A stretch of 64,000 nucleotides of DNA from PALSA-1006 sp041660815. Its GTDB lineage: Bacteria; Pseudomonadota; Gammaproteobacteria; Burkholderiales; Gallionellaceae. Under the pieces are notes generated by a model. The model did no database searches and was not told where the DNA came from. It saw only the letters and a program-made list of their open reading frames with translations. Within the stretch, counting starts at the first letter, position 1; every line of letters starts with the position of its first letter. The translations under genes and the position numbers were made by a program. The stretch spans positions 186,001-250,000 of the forward strand of contig JBAZVN010000001.1 of assembly GCA_041660815.1 (NCBI GenBank). Reading direction: 5' to 3'. Positions 53,174 to 60,838 of the stretch are shown piece after piece.

Positions 53174-53205
53174 ATGAAGCCCGCAAACGCGGGCTTCATT
53201 GTTTT
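53174..53205 (+). terminator. Intrinsic terminator after the HMA-like gene
   Basis: ATGAAGCCCG / CGGGCTTCAT, ten pairs with a six-base loop, followed by TGTTTT. Confidence 0.85.
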
Positions 53206-53459
53206 CAGCACGAAGCCAAATGCAACTGCACAACGGCATAGTGATGTCTTGATTCGGGGCACTTAGAGGGTTGTTCGTAACTATATGAATATATTGAATA
53301 TTAATGTTAATCCAACAAAAGAAGCATTGTGCATTTAAAAGGGACATAATCAGGACGAATTTAGTCCGAAGGCCGCACTGGCTCATTAACGAATTCGTTG
53401 CGTGTCCAGCAGATAAATGATCCGGCCATTACAACTCACTCACCTCAAAAGGTTATCCC
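53206..53459. other. Gap before the bestrophin gene
   Basis: I see no gene, repeat or clear promoter in these 254 bases. Confidence 0.4.
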
Positions 53460-54401
53460 ATGATCGTTCGCAGTAGGCCCTCCGGATTAAGGCTGTTCTT
53501 TATTTTTCGCGGTTCGGTGTTAAATCAGATATGGGGCGTGCTGGTGGTGAACATTGCCCTCGCCACTTTGGTGACAATGACCCACGGCGACTTGTTCAGC
53601 CACAAGATCACACTCACCGCGATTCCGTTTACGTTAATCGGCTTGCCGCTGGCAATCTTCCTCGGTTTCCGCAATAACGCAGCTTATGACCGTTACTGTG
53701 AAGGGCGCAATCTGTGGGGTGAAATCGTTTTGCAGAACCGCAATTTCGCGCGCCAATGCCTGACGCTCATTGAGCATGCCGCGCCGTTGCAGCTTGGCGC
53801 GGGCCTGGAAGACGTGCGGATCAGGATGATCTACCGCACTATCGCCGTCTCGCACGCACTACGTCATTTGTTGCGTCAGACTGATGCAAGTGCCGAACTC
53901 AAGCCACTGCTTACGCAACAGGAATGGGCTCAAAGTGCCAAGAGCAGCAATCTCCCCGATTATCTGATGCACCAGATGGGTAATGATTTGCGCTTGTGCA
54001 TTGCCGAAAAGCGGCTTGAAGGTTGCCTTGCCGCCAACATCGACGCAACCATGTCTTCTATCACGGCGGCATCGGCAGCTTGCGAACGAATCAAGAGCAC
54101 GCCCATCCCTTTTTCCTACACACTGATGCTGCACCGCACGGCATATTTATATTGCTTCTTGCTGCCTTTCGGGCTGGTGGATGTGATCGGCTTTATGACT
54201 CCGTTTGTGGTGGGTATCGTGGCTTACACTTTCTTCGGTTTGGATGCATTGGGCGACGAGATTGAGGAACCGTTCGGCAACCTGCCAAACGACTTGGCTC
54301 TGGATGCAATCTGCCGGGGCATTGAAATCAATTTGCGCGATTCGCTTGGCGAGCAGCACGGTCTGTCACCCTTAAAGCCGGTTAATTATTGTTTGATGTA
54401 A
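53460..54401 (+). CDS. Bestrophin-family ion channel
   Basis: 313 residues. Bacterial bestrophins are pentameric inner-membrane anion or cation channels. Family features are PFTLIGLPLAIFLGFRNNAA followed by YDRYCEGRNLWGEIV near residues 55-90, and FGLDALGDEIEEPFGNLPND (the acidic calcium-clasp-like segment) near the C-terminus. About four membrane helices are seen. It stands alone; role here unknown, perhaps osmotic or pH homeostasis. Confidence 0.9.
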   Translation: MIVRSRPSGLRLFFIFRGSVLNQIWGVLVVNIALATLVTMTHGDLFSHKITLTAIPFTLIGLPLAIFLGFRNNAAYDRYCEGRNLWGEIVLQNRNFARQCLTLIEHAAPLQLGAGLEDVRIRMIYRTIAVSHALRHLLRQTDASAELKPLLTQQEWAQSAKSSNLPDYLMHQMGNDLRLCIAEKRLEGCLAANIDATMSSITAASAACERIKSTPIPFSYTLMLHRTAYLYCFLLPFGLVDVIGFMTPFVVGIVAYTFFGLDALGDEIEEPFGNLPNDLALDAICRGIEINLRDSLGEQHGLSPLKPVNYCLM

Positions 54402-54495
54402 CAGCACACTGGAAGCGTCCGCGCATTGATTAGATGCGACGCGCTGAAGATGCAACTTAAATTTGAAGCACAAAGGAGCCGACTAAAAATCATTT

Positions 54496-55089
54496 ATGGA
54501 CATCGCCAATATTTCTAAACAGCTTGCAGACACCGGCTACATCGTTCTAACAAAACCGCTGGTCGATAAATTATTGGCGGATTTATTCGAGCGCTGTCAC
54601 TCCAACGACTCCACGCGATTTCATGCCGCACACATCGGGCGGGGGGCCGCGAAACAGCAACGCGGTTCGGTACGCGGCGATGTGATCGATTGGCTGAATG
54701 CCGACAACAGCACGGATCAGGCTTATCTGGCCTGCATGGAGGTACTGCGACTGGGGCTGAATGAAGCGCTTTTTCTGGGATTGTTTGATTACGAATGCCA
54801 TTACGCGATCTATGGAAAAGGCGACGGTTATGCAAAACACTCCGATGTACTGCAGGGCAAGAAAAACCGGATTCTCACGACGGTGCTGTATTTGAATGAA
54901 GACTGGCATGCCGGTGACGGGGGGGAATTGCGGGTCTTCGAGGCAACGGGAAATTCTGTGATTGCCACGGTCAATCCCACCTTCGGCACCATGATCATTT
55001 TCTTAAGCGAATCTTTTCCCCACGAAGTTCTCATATCCCACGCTACCCGGCGCAGTATTGCGGGCTGGTTTCGCGTAAGCGGAAGCTAA
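54496..55089 (+). CDS. 2-oxoglutarate/Fe(II)-dependent oxygenase, prolyl 4-hydroxylase type
   Basis: 197 residues. The iron ligands are in AKHSDVLQG (HxD) and FPHEVLISHATRRSIAGWFR, with the 2OG-binding arginine after the second histidine. LYLNEDWHAGDGGELRVFE is the typical P4Hc strand. Proteins of this size resemble bacterial enzymes that hydroxylate ribosomal proteins or small substrates. The substrate is unknown. Confidence 0.88.
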   Translation: MDIANISKQLADTGYIVLTKPLVDKLLADLFERCHSNDSTRFHAAHIGRGAAKQQRGSVRGDVIDWLNADNSTDQAYLACMEVLRLGLNEALFLGLFDYECHYAIYGKGDGYAKHSDVLQGKKNRILTTVLYLNEDWHAGDGGELRVFEATGNSVIATVNPTFGTMIIFLSESFPHEVLISHATRRSIAGWFRVSGS

Positions 55090-55234
55090 CTCGCTCCCCT
55101 TAACTCCAAAGTTGATAGCCGATTAGATTAGTCTGATACTCCGCATCGGCTAATTTATTTCATCAAAAAATTATGATAAATTTTCATCGGGTAGATTTTT
55201 TGCCCTTTTGACCAATCAATCTGGAGGAAAGAAT

Positions 55235-55318
55235 ATGACTTTCGTACTCATTGTCGTGGCCTGTGCTGTGATCATTGGAGGCGGTTTGGCACTGTACGCA
55301 TCCAAAAGCACAGAGTAA
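55235..55318 (+). CDS. 27-residue single-span membrane peptide
   Basis: ATG at 55235 is preceded by a strong ribosome site (GGAGGAAAG, 4-8 bases). The product MTFVLIVVACAVIIGGGLAL plus YASKSTE is a hydrophobic helix with a short charged tail. A stem-loop with a T-run (55329-55372) follows directly, so this looks like a complete tiny transcription unit. Too small for standard annotation. It may be a membrane-complex subunit or a regulator. Confidence 0.6.
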   Translation: MTFVLIVVACAVIIGGGLALYASKSTE

Positions 55319-55328
55319 TTTAAAAATA

Positions 55329-55372
55329 GCGGGTTACGGTCATTCCAGACCTAACCCGCCAGCGTATTTTTT
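55329..55372 (+). terminator. Terminator-like hairpin after the 27-residue ORF
   Basis: GCGGGTTA(C)GGTC pairs with GACCTAACCCGC with one bulge. It is followed after a few bases by TATTTTTT. Confidence 0.7.
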
Positions 55373-55566
55373 GCTTTGCCCGCTACTTCGCCAATTCACC
55401 CGATTCGATCGCCAATTTAAGCAGTTACCGGCCCTATCCGGCTTTTAAAATCATTCGATAATTCACGCACATCACATAATTTTTGGTTGCGCCCCCCTTT
55501 TGATTAAGGGACAATCCGCGCCTCCTCAAAATCGTATTCACCATTAGTTCGCATAAGGCTGTGGGT

Positions 55567-56673
55567 ATGTCCAATATTGCAAATGTAGATCAATTCAAAT
55601 TAGTTTCCGCACAACCGCCGTTGCGCTGGTATTTCGATCCCCAAGTGTTGGAGGTTGAGCAACGCGTATTGTTTGATGCCGGCCCCAAATATGTGGGACA
55701 CGAATTGATGGTGCCCAATTTGGGCGATTATCACGTCGTTGAATGGATGGATAACGCCAAGATGCTAGTGCGCAACGAGAGCGGTGTGGAGCTGCTGTCC
55801 AACATCTGCCGCCACCGCCAAGCCACCATGCTGAACGGCCGCGGCAACGCCAAAAATATCGTATGCCCGTTACACCGCTGGACTTACAAAATGGACGGGG
55901 AGTTACTGGGCGCACCGCACTTTCCTCAAAACCCGTGCCTGCATCTGAATAAAACGCCGCTGCAAAGCTGGAACGGCTTGTTGTTCACCGGGCAGCGCGA
56001 CATCGCCAAAGACCTGGCCACGGTTCCGGCTTTCAAAGAAATCGACTTTTCCGGCTATATGCTGGATCGCGTCGAAGTGGATGAATATGCGTTTAACTGG
56101 AAGACTTTTATCGAAGTTTACCAGGAGGATTACCACGTCGTGCCGTTCCATCCGGGCTTGGGACAATTTGTGAATTGCGATGATCTGGCCTGGGATTTCG
56201 GTGATGCCTACAGCGTACAAACCGTCGGCATCAACAACGAATTGCGCAAACCCGGCAGTGCAGTTTATGAAAAATGGGCGGAACAGGTATTACGTTATAA
56301 CAATGGAAAGATGCCCCAATACGGCGCGATTTGGTTGACCTACTATCCGAATATTATGGTTGAGTGGTATCCCAATACGCTCGTCGTCAGCACCATCATT
56401 CCTCGCGGTACCGATGCCTGCACCAATGTGGTGGAATTTTATTATCCCGAAGATATCGTGCTGTTTGAACGGGAATATATCGAGGCGGAGAAACAGGCGT
56501 ATCACGAAACCGCAGTGGAAGACGACATCATTTGCCTGCGCATGCAGCAAGGCAGAAAAGCGCTTTATAAACAAGGAGTTGAAGACGCTGGGCCGTATCA
56601 ATCGCCTACCGAGGACGGCATGCTGCATTTTCATGAATACTTGCGCCGCACGCTTGATCCACATCTCAAATAA
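55567..56673 (+). CDS. Rieske-type aromatic ring-hydroxylating oxygenase, alpha subunit
   Basis: 368 residues. The Rieske [2Fe-2S] ligands are C81-x-H83 (CRHRQA) and C100-x2-H103 (CPLHRW). The mononuclear iron site is in EVYQEDYHVVPFHPGL (D-Y-H-x4-H). The family includes mono- and dioxygenases and carnitine/choline-type enzymes. No reductase or ferredoxin gene is adjacent. ATG 55567 is preferred over GTG 55561 because AAGG lies 9 bases upstream. Substrate unknown. Confidence 0.9.
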   Translation: MSNIANVDQFKLVSAQPPLRWYFDPQVLEVEQRVLFDAGPKYVGHELMVPNLGDYHVVEWMDNAKMLVRNESGVELLSNICRHRQATMLNGRGNAKNIVCPLHRWTYKMDGELLGAPHFPQNPCLHLNKTPLQSWNGLLFTGQRDIAKDLATVPAFKEIDFSGYMLDRVEVDEYAFNWKTFIEVYQEDYHVVPFHPGLGQFVNCDDLAWDFGDAYSVQTVGINNELRKPGSAVYEKWAEQVLRYNNGKMPQYGAIWLTYYPNIMVEWYPNTLVVSTIIPRGTDACTNVVEFYYPEDIVLFEREYIEAEKQAYHETAVEDDIICLRMQQGRKALYKQGVEDAGPYQSPTEDGMLHFHEYLRRTLDPHLK

Positions 56674-56706
56674 AACCACCGAACACCCTGCTCCCCGTAT
56701 TCCTGT

Positions 56707-57576
56707 ATGACTAAACACGGTGCTTTATGGATGCTGATTGCCGGCTTGCTGTTTGCCTGCATGGGCGTATTTGTCAAGCTGGGGGCGGCATATTTCTCCA
56801 ATATTGAATTGGTGTTCTACCGCTCTTTTATCGGCTTATTTGTCGTGTATGCCCTCATCCGCCAGCAGCGCGGCTCGTTGCGCACCCCGCATTGGCGCAG
56901 CCATGCCTGGCGCGGCGTTTCCGGCTCAATCGCGCTGCTGCTATTTTTCTACTGCATCACCGTCTTGCCGCTCGCCACCGCCGTCACGCTCAACTATACC
57001 TCGCCGCTGTTCTTAACCCTGCTCACCGTTTGGCTGTTCCGCGAACACTTTCACCTGCCGCTGGTTGCGGCCATCCTGCTGGGATTTATCGGGACGATTT
57101 TGTTGCTGCATCCCACGCTTCAAAAAGATCAGATTATCCCGGGCTTGCTGGGACTGGCGTCCGGCTTTCTGGCGGGCGTGGCCATGTTTAACGTGCGCCA
57201 GCTCGGCAGATTGGGTGAACCGGAATGGCGCGTGGTGTTTTATTTCAGCCTGATTGCCTCGGTGTTCGGCGCCATCGGCATGACCATCACCGACACTCAT
57301 CCCGTCACCGTGGAAAGCATTCCGCTGCTGCTGGGCTTGGGCATCAGCGCCACGCTGGCACAACTCGCCCTGACACGCGCCTACAGCATCGGCAGCACCC
57401 TGGTCGTCAGCACGCTGTCTTACAGCACCATTGTTTTCGCCAGCATTTTTGGCATAATTTTGTGGAACGAAACCTTACCCGTGGAAGGATGGGTCGGCAT
57501 GGCGCTCATCATCACCAGCGGTGTGTTAAGCTTCCGCACAACACCCAGACTCTCAGCTCAGAAAGGCACACTATGA
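56707..57576 (+). CDS. EamA/DMT-family exporter
   Basis: 289 residues with ten predicted helices in two EamA halves: ALWMLIAGLLFACMGVFVKL opens the first and GLLGLASGFLAGVAMFNVRQ the second. Members export amino acids, purines or other metabolites. Starts 33 bases after the Rieske gene and overlaps the STAS gene by ATGA, so the three may be one operon. Confidence 0.9.
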   Translation: MTKHGALWMLIAGLLFACMGVFVKLGAAYFSNIELVFYRSFIGLFVVYALIRQQRGSLRTPHWRSHAWRGVSGSIALLLFFYCITVLPLATAVTLNYTSPLFLTLLTVWLFREHFHLPLVAAILLGFIGTILLLHPTLQKDQIIPGLLGLASGFLAGVAMFNVRQLGRLGEPEWRVVFYFSLIASVFGAIGMTITDTHPVTVESIPLLLGLGISATLAQLALTRAYSIGSTLVVSTLSYSTIVFASIFGIILWNETLPVEGWVGMALIITSGVLSFRTTPRLSAQKGTL

Positions 57577-57923
57577 TTACCCTGCAACAATCCGACAACC
57601 TGCTAAACGTCGCCGTATTGGGCGAATTTACCCTGGCGGACTTCAAACAGTTTGAAGAAAACGCGCTGTATAAACTTAAATCTCCGGGGGAAATTAACCT
57701 GCTGTTTGATCTGCGCGGTATGCTGGACTACACCGCCGATGTCGCGTGGGAAGAAATCAAGTTTTTCAGCCGCGAACACAACCACGACTTCAACAAAATT
57801 GCCGTGGTCACCGACGACCAATGGCTCACTTGGCAAGCCTGGCTGTCACGCCTGTTTGTCGATGCGGATATCTGCGTATTTGCGGAATATGATGAGGCAC
57901 AGACTTGGGTTCAAACTAAATAA
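57573..57923 (+). CDS. SpoIIAA-like STAS/SEC14-type protein
   Basis: 116 residues: MITLQQSDNLLNVAVLGEFT, INLLFDLRGMLDYTADVAWE and FNKIAVVTDDQWL match the SpoIIAA-like (DUF3478) family, a STAS/CRAL-TRIO-like fold. Start is coupled to the EamA stop by ATGA, with GAAAGG upstream. A longer open frame in another phase lies over the EamA gene and is not real. Cytosolic; biochemical role unknown. Confidence 0.85.
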   Translation: MITLQQSDNLLNVAVLGEFTLADFKQFEENALYKLKSPGEINLLFDLRGMLDYTADVAWEEIKFFSREHNHDFNKIAVVTDDQWLTWQAWLSRLFVDADICVFAEYDEAQTWVQTK

Positions 57924-57932
57924 CTGCGTGCC

Positions 57933-58075
57933 ATTTTGGAGTGCGCATAACCAGCGACTTGGCTGGCGCTTTTTGACAGCCTTAGTCGAATGGCTAGTAG
58001 TTGTATCAGGCACGACTGCGCCGTTTTGAATTTTCGCTATACACCGGCGGCGTCATGCCGCCGCACTCCAAAATT
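57933..58075. repeat. Inverted repeat element between convergent genes
   Basis: ATTTTGGAGTGCG (57934-57946) and CGCACTCCAAAAT (58062-58074) are perfect 13-base inverted ends about 115 bases apart. Just inside the right end is the hairpin CGGCGGC-GTCAT-GCCGCCG (58045-58063). There is no open frame. It resembles a small non-autonomous element and may terminate transcription from both sides. Confidence 0.6.
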
Positions 58076-58092
58076 CTGCACTGCCTGTAGAT

Positions 58093-59100
58093 TCATTCCC
58101 ATTTAAACACCCAGGCGCCAATGGCTAGGAACACCACGCTGGTGATGGCCAGCACCGACACTTCCGGCATGACTTGAGCCAGCGTTGCGCCCTCGTTCAT
58201 AATCGCGCGGGCGGCCGCAATCACATGCGTCAACGGGAAAATTTGCGCGACTTGTTGCACCCAGGACTGCGCGCCTTCCAGCGAAAACCACGCGCCGGAT
58301 AACAACATCATCGGCCAGGTCATCACATTCAAAATCCCTCCGGCAAATTCTTCGCTGGCGGTGCGCGACGCGATCAGCAAGCCGATCGAAATCATGCTCA
58401 TCGCCCCCAGGGTGGCGACCAATAGCAAGGTCGCATACGAGCCTTGCATATTGAAATTGATGAAAATATCACAGCCCGCATAAACAATCGTGGTGATCAC
58501 CATGATCAACAGTAAACGCGAAACAAGCTGCGCCAGTAGAAATTGAAAAGCGCCCAGAGGCGTGGCTTTCAAGCGTTTCAAAAAGCCATTTTTACGGTAG
58601 CGCACAATCACAAAACCCACGCCGAACAAACAGGCAAACATCATATTCATACCCAGAATTCCGGGTAAAAACCAGTCCACATAACGAATCTCGGCGCCCT
58701 CCACTGCCTGGCGCGCAAACTGATTACCCTGCGTTCCCCACACAATTCGTTCCAATAAATAGCCGTTGGGCGAACTGGAATTAACCCAATATCTGGGGAT
58801 ATCGCTTACATCAATCAGCATATCCATCTGATGATGCTTGACTTTGCTTATTGCAACATCTTGATTATTATATGAAATAAATGAGATATAGCGGGTTGAT
58901 TGCAGCTCCGGCGCAATGCTGGACAAGCGTTCCATACCGCCGATTACACCGACTTTATAGATATCCTTGTTGCTGCCGGAAAAGGTAAACGCCAAGCCAA
59001 TCACCAGCATAAACGGCATGGCCAGATTCCACACCAACGCCGAACGGTCACGCAAAAATTCCATGTTGCGGGCATGCAGCACTGCCAGAAATTTTTTCAT
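58093..59100 (-). CDS. ABC-2 type transporter permease
   Basis: 335 residues, with an N-terminal helix, a periplasmic loop of about 140 residues and five C-terminal helices, as in DrrB/YhhJ-type permeases. FLPGILGMNMMFACLFGVGF and FLKRLKATPLGAFQFLLAQL are family-typical. Overlaps the ATPase gene by ATGA. Likely exports a lipid, drug or polymer; substrate unknown. Confidence 0.9.
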   Translation of the reverse strand: MKKFLAVLHARNMEFLRDRSALVWNLAMPFMLVIGLAFTFSGSNKDIYKVGVIGGMERLSSIAPELQSTRYISFISYNNQDVAISKVKHHQMDMLIDVSDIPRYWVNSSSPNGYLLERIVWGTQGNQFARQAVEGAEIRYVDWFLPGILGMNMMFACLFGVGFVIVRYRKNGFLKRLKATPLGAFQFLLAQLVSRLLLIMVITTIVYAGCDIFINFNMQGSYATLLLVATLGAMSMISIGLLIASRTASEEFAGGILNVMTWPMMLLSGAWFSLEGAQSWVQQVAQIFPLTHVIAAARAIMNEGATLAQVMPEVSVLAITSVVFLAIGAWVFKWE

Positions 59101-59978
59101 GCTTGAACTGCCTTTCCCGTGACATTGATAAACAAATCTTCCAGCGTCCAGGCGCGGATGCGCAGTTGGTCGAGATTAACGCCCTGCCCGAGCAGGCGCT
59201 GCAAGGTCTGGTGCAACTGCCCTGTACGTATTTCGCATAAGTCTCCGGCCTGCACACAATCGAGCCCGGACGACTCCAGCTTGCCCGCCGTTGCGCTGAT
59301 CGGCAATTGCAAAATTACGTCGCTAAAATGTTCTGCCAGCAGCTGCGCCGGGGTGCCGTGCGAGACGATTCGCCCTTTATCCATGATAGCGATTTCGTCA
59401 CACAACGCATACGCCTCCTCCATATAGTGCGTGGTAAGCACAATGGTTTTATTGCGCGACTTGACCAGCGTCACCAAGTCCCAAAAATTACGCCGTGCCT
59501 GCGGGTCCAAACCGGTGGTCGGTTCGTCCAGAAAAATCAAATCGGGATCATTAATGAGTGCCAGCGCCAGCAACACGCGCTGCCGCTGCCCTCCGGAAAG
59601 TTTGCGTGTATCGCGATCTAAAATTTCCGCGAGCGAACACAACTCGATGACTTCATCCAGACGCAGGGTGTTCTGATAAAGCCGCTGAAAAAACGCCAGC
59701 GTTTCGCGCACCGTTAAAAATTCCTGCAACGCGGTATGTTGAAATTGAATGCCCACTTCTTCCCGATAACGGCTGCCCAGCGGCTCGCCCTTGTACAAAA
59801 TGGTGCCGCTAGTGGGCTGGTAAATACCTTCCAGCATTTCGATGGTAGTCGTCTTGCCCGCACCGTTCGGCCCCAGCAGGCCATAACAAATTCCTTGCGG
59901 AATCGACAGATTAATCCCATCCACGGCGCGTACACCGGGATAGTGTTTTACTAAATTTGTAGCAGTGATAATAGGCAT
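59097..59978 (-). CDS. ABC transporter ATP-binding protein
   Basis: 293 residues. Walker A LLGPNGAGKTTTIEML, signature KLSGGQRQRVLLALAL, Walker B LIFLDEPTTGLDPQARR, H-loop LTTHYMEEAYAL. The C-terminal DUF4162-type extension (RAWTLEDLFINVTGK) is typical of multidrug/DrrA-like ATPases. Forms an exporter with the downstream permease. Confidence 0.94.
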   Translation of the reverse strand: MPIITATNLVKHYPGVRAVDGINLSIPQGICYGLLGPNGAGKTTTIEMLEGIYQPTSGTILYKGEPLGSRYREEVGIQFQHTALQEFLTVRETLAFFQRLYQNTLRLDEVIELCSLAEILDRDTRKLSGGQRQRVLLALALINDPDLIFLDEPTTGLDPQARRNFWDLVTLVKSRNKTIVLTTHYMEEAYALCDEIAIMDKGRIVSHGTPAQLLAEHFSDVILQLPISATAGKLESSGLDCVQAGDLCEIRTGQLHQTLQRLLGQGVNLDQLRIRAWTLEDLFINVTGKAVQA

Positions 59979-60132
59979 GGTTTATTTAAAATTTATACTT
60001 TCTGAACGGAGACTGCGGTCGATAATCCGGCGGCAGTAGCGCGTTGAAGTTTAGCGCATTCATCCGAGCTTACTCCAGAAACGAGTAACAATACTTGAAC
60101 AATAGGCAGTGTGAAATTCAGCGCGCTGATTT

Positions 60133-60156
60133 TATTGTACAATATTCGTTAATATT
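60133..60156. promoter_or_regulatory. Palindromic operator candidates before the Phd/RelE pair
   Basis: ATTGTACAAT (perfect 10-base palindrome) overlaps AATATTCGTTAATATT (6-base arms). They lie 20-40 bases before the antitoxin start, where Phd-type antitoxins usually bind to autoregulate. Confidence 0.5.
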
Positions 60157-60174
60157 TTCATTAAGGAGCGTGCC

Positions 60175-60453
60175 GTGCGATTAAGAACGAGTGATGTAGT
60201 GCCCATTAGCGAGGCACGGGCGCGACTAACTGAGCTTGCCGACGAAGTATTCGCTGGCGGCGCGGAAAAAATTCTGACCAAAAATGGATCGAGTTTTGTG
60301 GCGATCGTCGATGCGCGCAAACTGGATTATTACCATGCCCTTGAAGAAGAACATGCGGGTCTAATGTTGCTGGATGAGGCTGAAACAGGCTTGCGGCAAA
60401 TTCTGGCAGGCCAGCGTGTGCCATCAGGCGATTTGATCGCTGCACTTTCGTAA
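60175..60453 (+). CDS. Phd/YefM-family antitoxin
   Basis: 92 residues. The N-terminal Phd/YefM fold is seen in VVPISEARARLTELADEVF and KNGSSFVAIVDARKL; the C-terminal region binds the toxin. Start is GTG at 60175 with AAGGAG six bases upstream. Its stop overlaps the toxin ATG (TAATG). It probably represses its own promoter through the palindromes upstream. Confidence 0.85.
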   Translation: MRLRTSDVVPISEARARLTELADEVFAGGAEKILTKNGSSFVAIVDARKLDYYHALEEEHAGLMLLDEAETGLRQILAGQRVPSGDLIAALS

Positions 60454-60836
60454 TGGCTTTGCCCGTCAACGCGCGAGTTGATGCTGCCCCAAATTTTCTC
60501 AGCAATCTTGACTCTGCTTATCAATTTTTTATTGATCAGGATGCAGACACGGCAACAGATCGTTTACACAAACTGAAAACCCGGCTACTTGAAATGATCA
60601 GCATCTTGAGCTGGTCACCGGCCAGCGGGCATGTTGCGCGTTTTATGATTGCTCGCTCTGTGCAAGCGCGCTTGAGAGCCGAGGCCGTTCAGAAGCTGGC
60701 CGCTCAAGCCGGCTTGCCAAACTTGCGGGAATACATTATCGGCAATCATGTTGTGCTTTATGCACACTCGGATGTCGAGGTGGTTTTATTGGCGTTAAAG
60801 CATCAGCGACAGCTTATTTACTCGGATGAGAGTTAA
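60453..60836 (+). CDS. RelE/ParE-family toxin
   Basis: 127 residues, longer than usual RelE/ParE (about 95). FIDQDADTATDRLHKLKTRL at the N-terminus and LREYIIGNHVVLYAHSDVEV with VVLLALKHQRQLIY at the C-terminus are the family-typical fold end. The central RFMIARSVQARLRAEAVQKL is an inserted Ala/Arg-rich helix. Coupled to the Phd antitoxin; looks intact. Confidence 0.82.
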   Translation: MALPVNARVDAAPNFLSNLDSAYQFFIDQDADTATDRLHKLKTRLLEMISILSWSPASGHVARFMIARSVQARLRAEAVQKLAAQAGLPNLREYIIGNHVVLYAHSDVEVVLLALKHQRQLIYSDES

Positions 60837-60838
60837 GA

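Noticed and set aside
57225..57572. N-terminal extension of the STAS gene over the EamA gene
   Set aside because: Wrong phase of the exporter; low-complexity His/Arg-rich product. The coupled ATG at 57573 explains the real gene.
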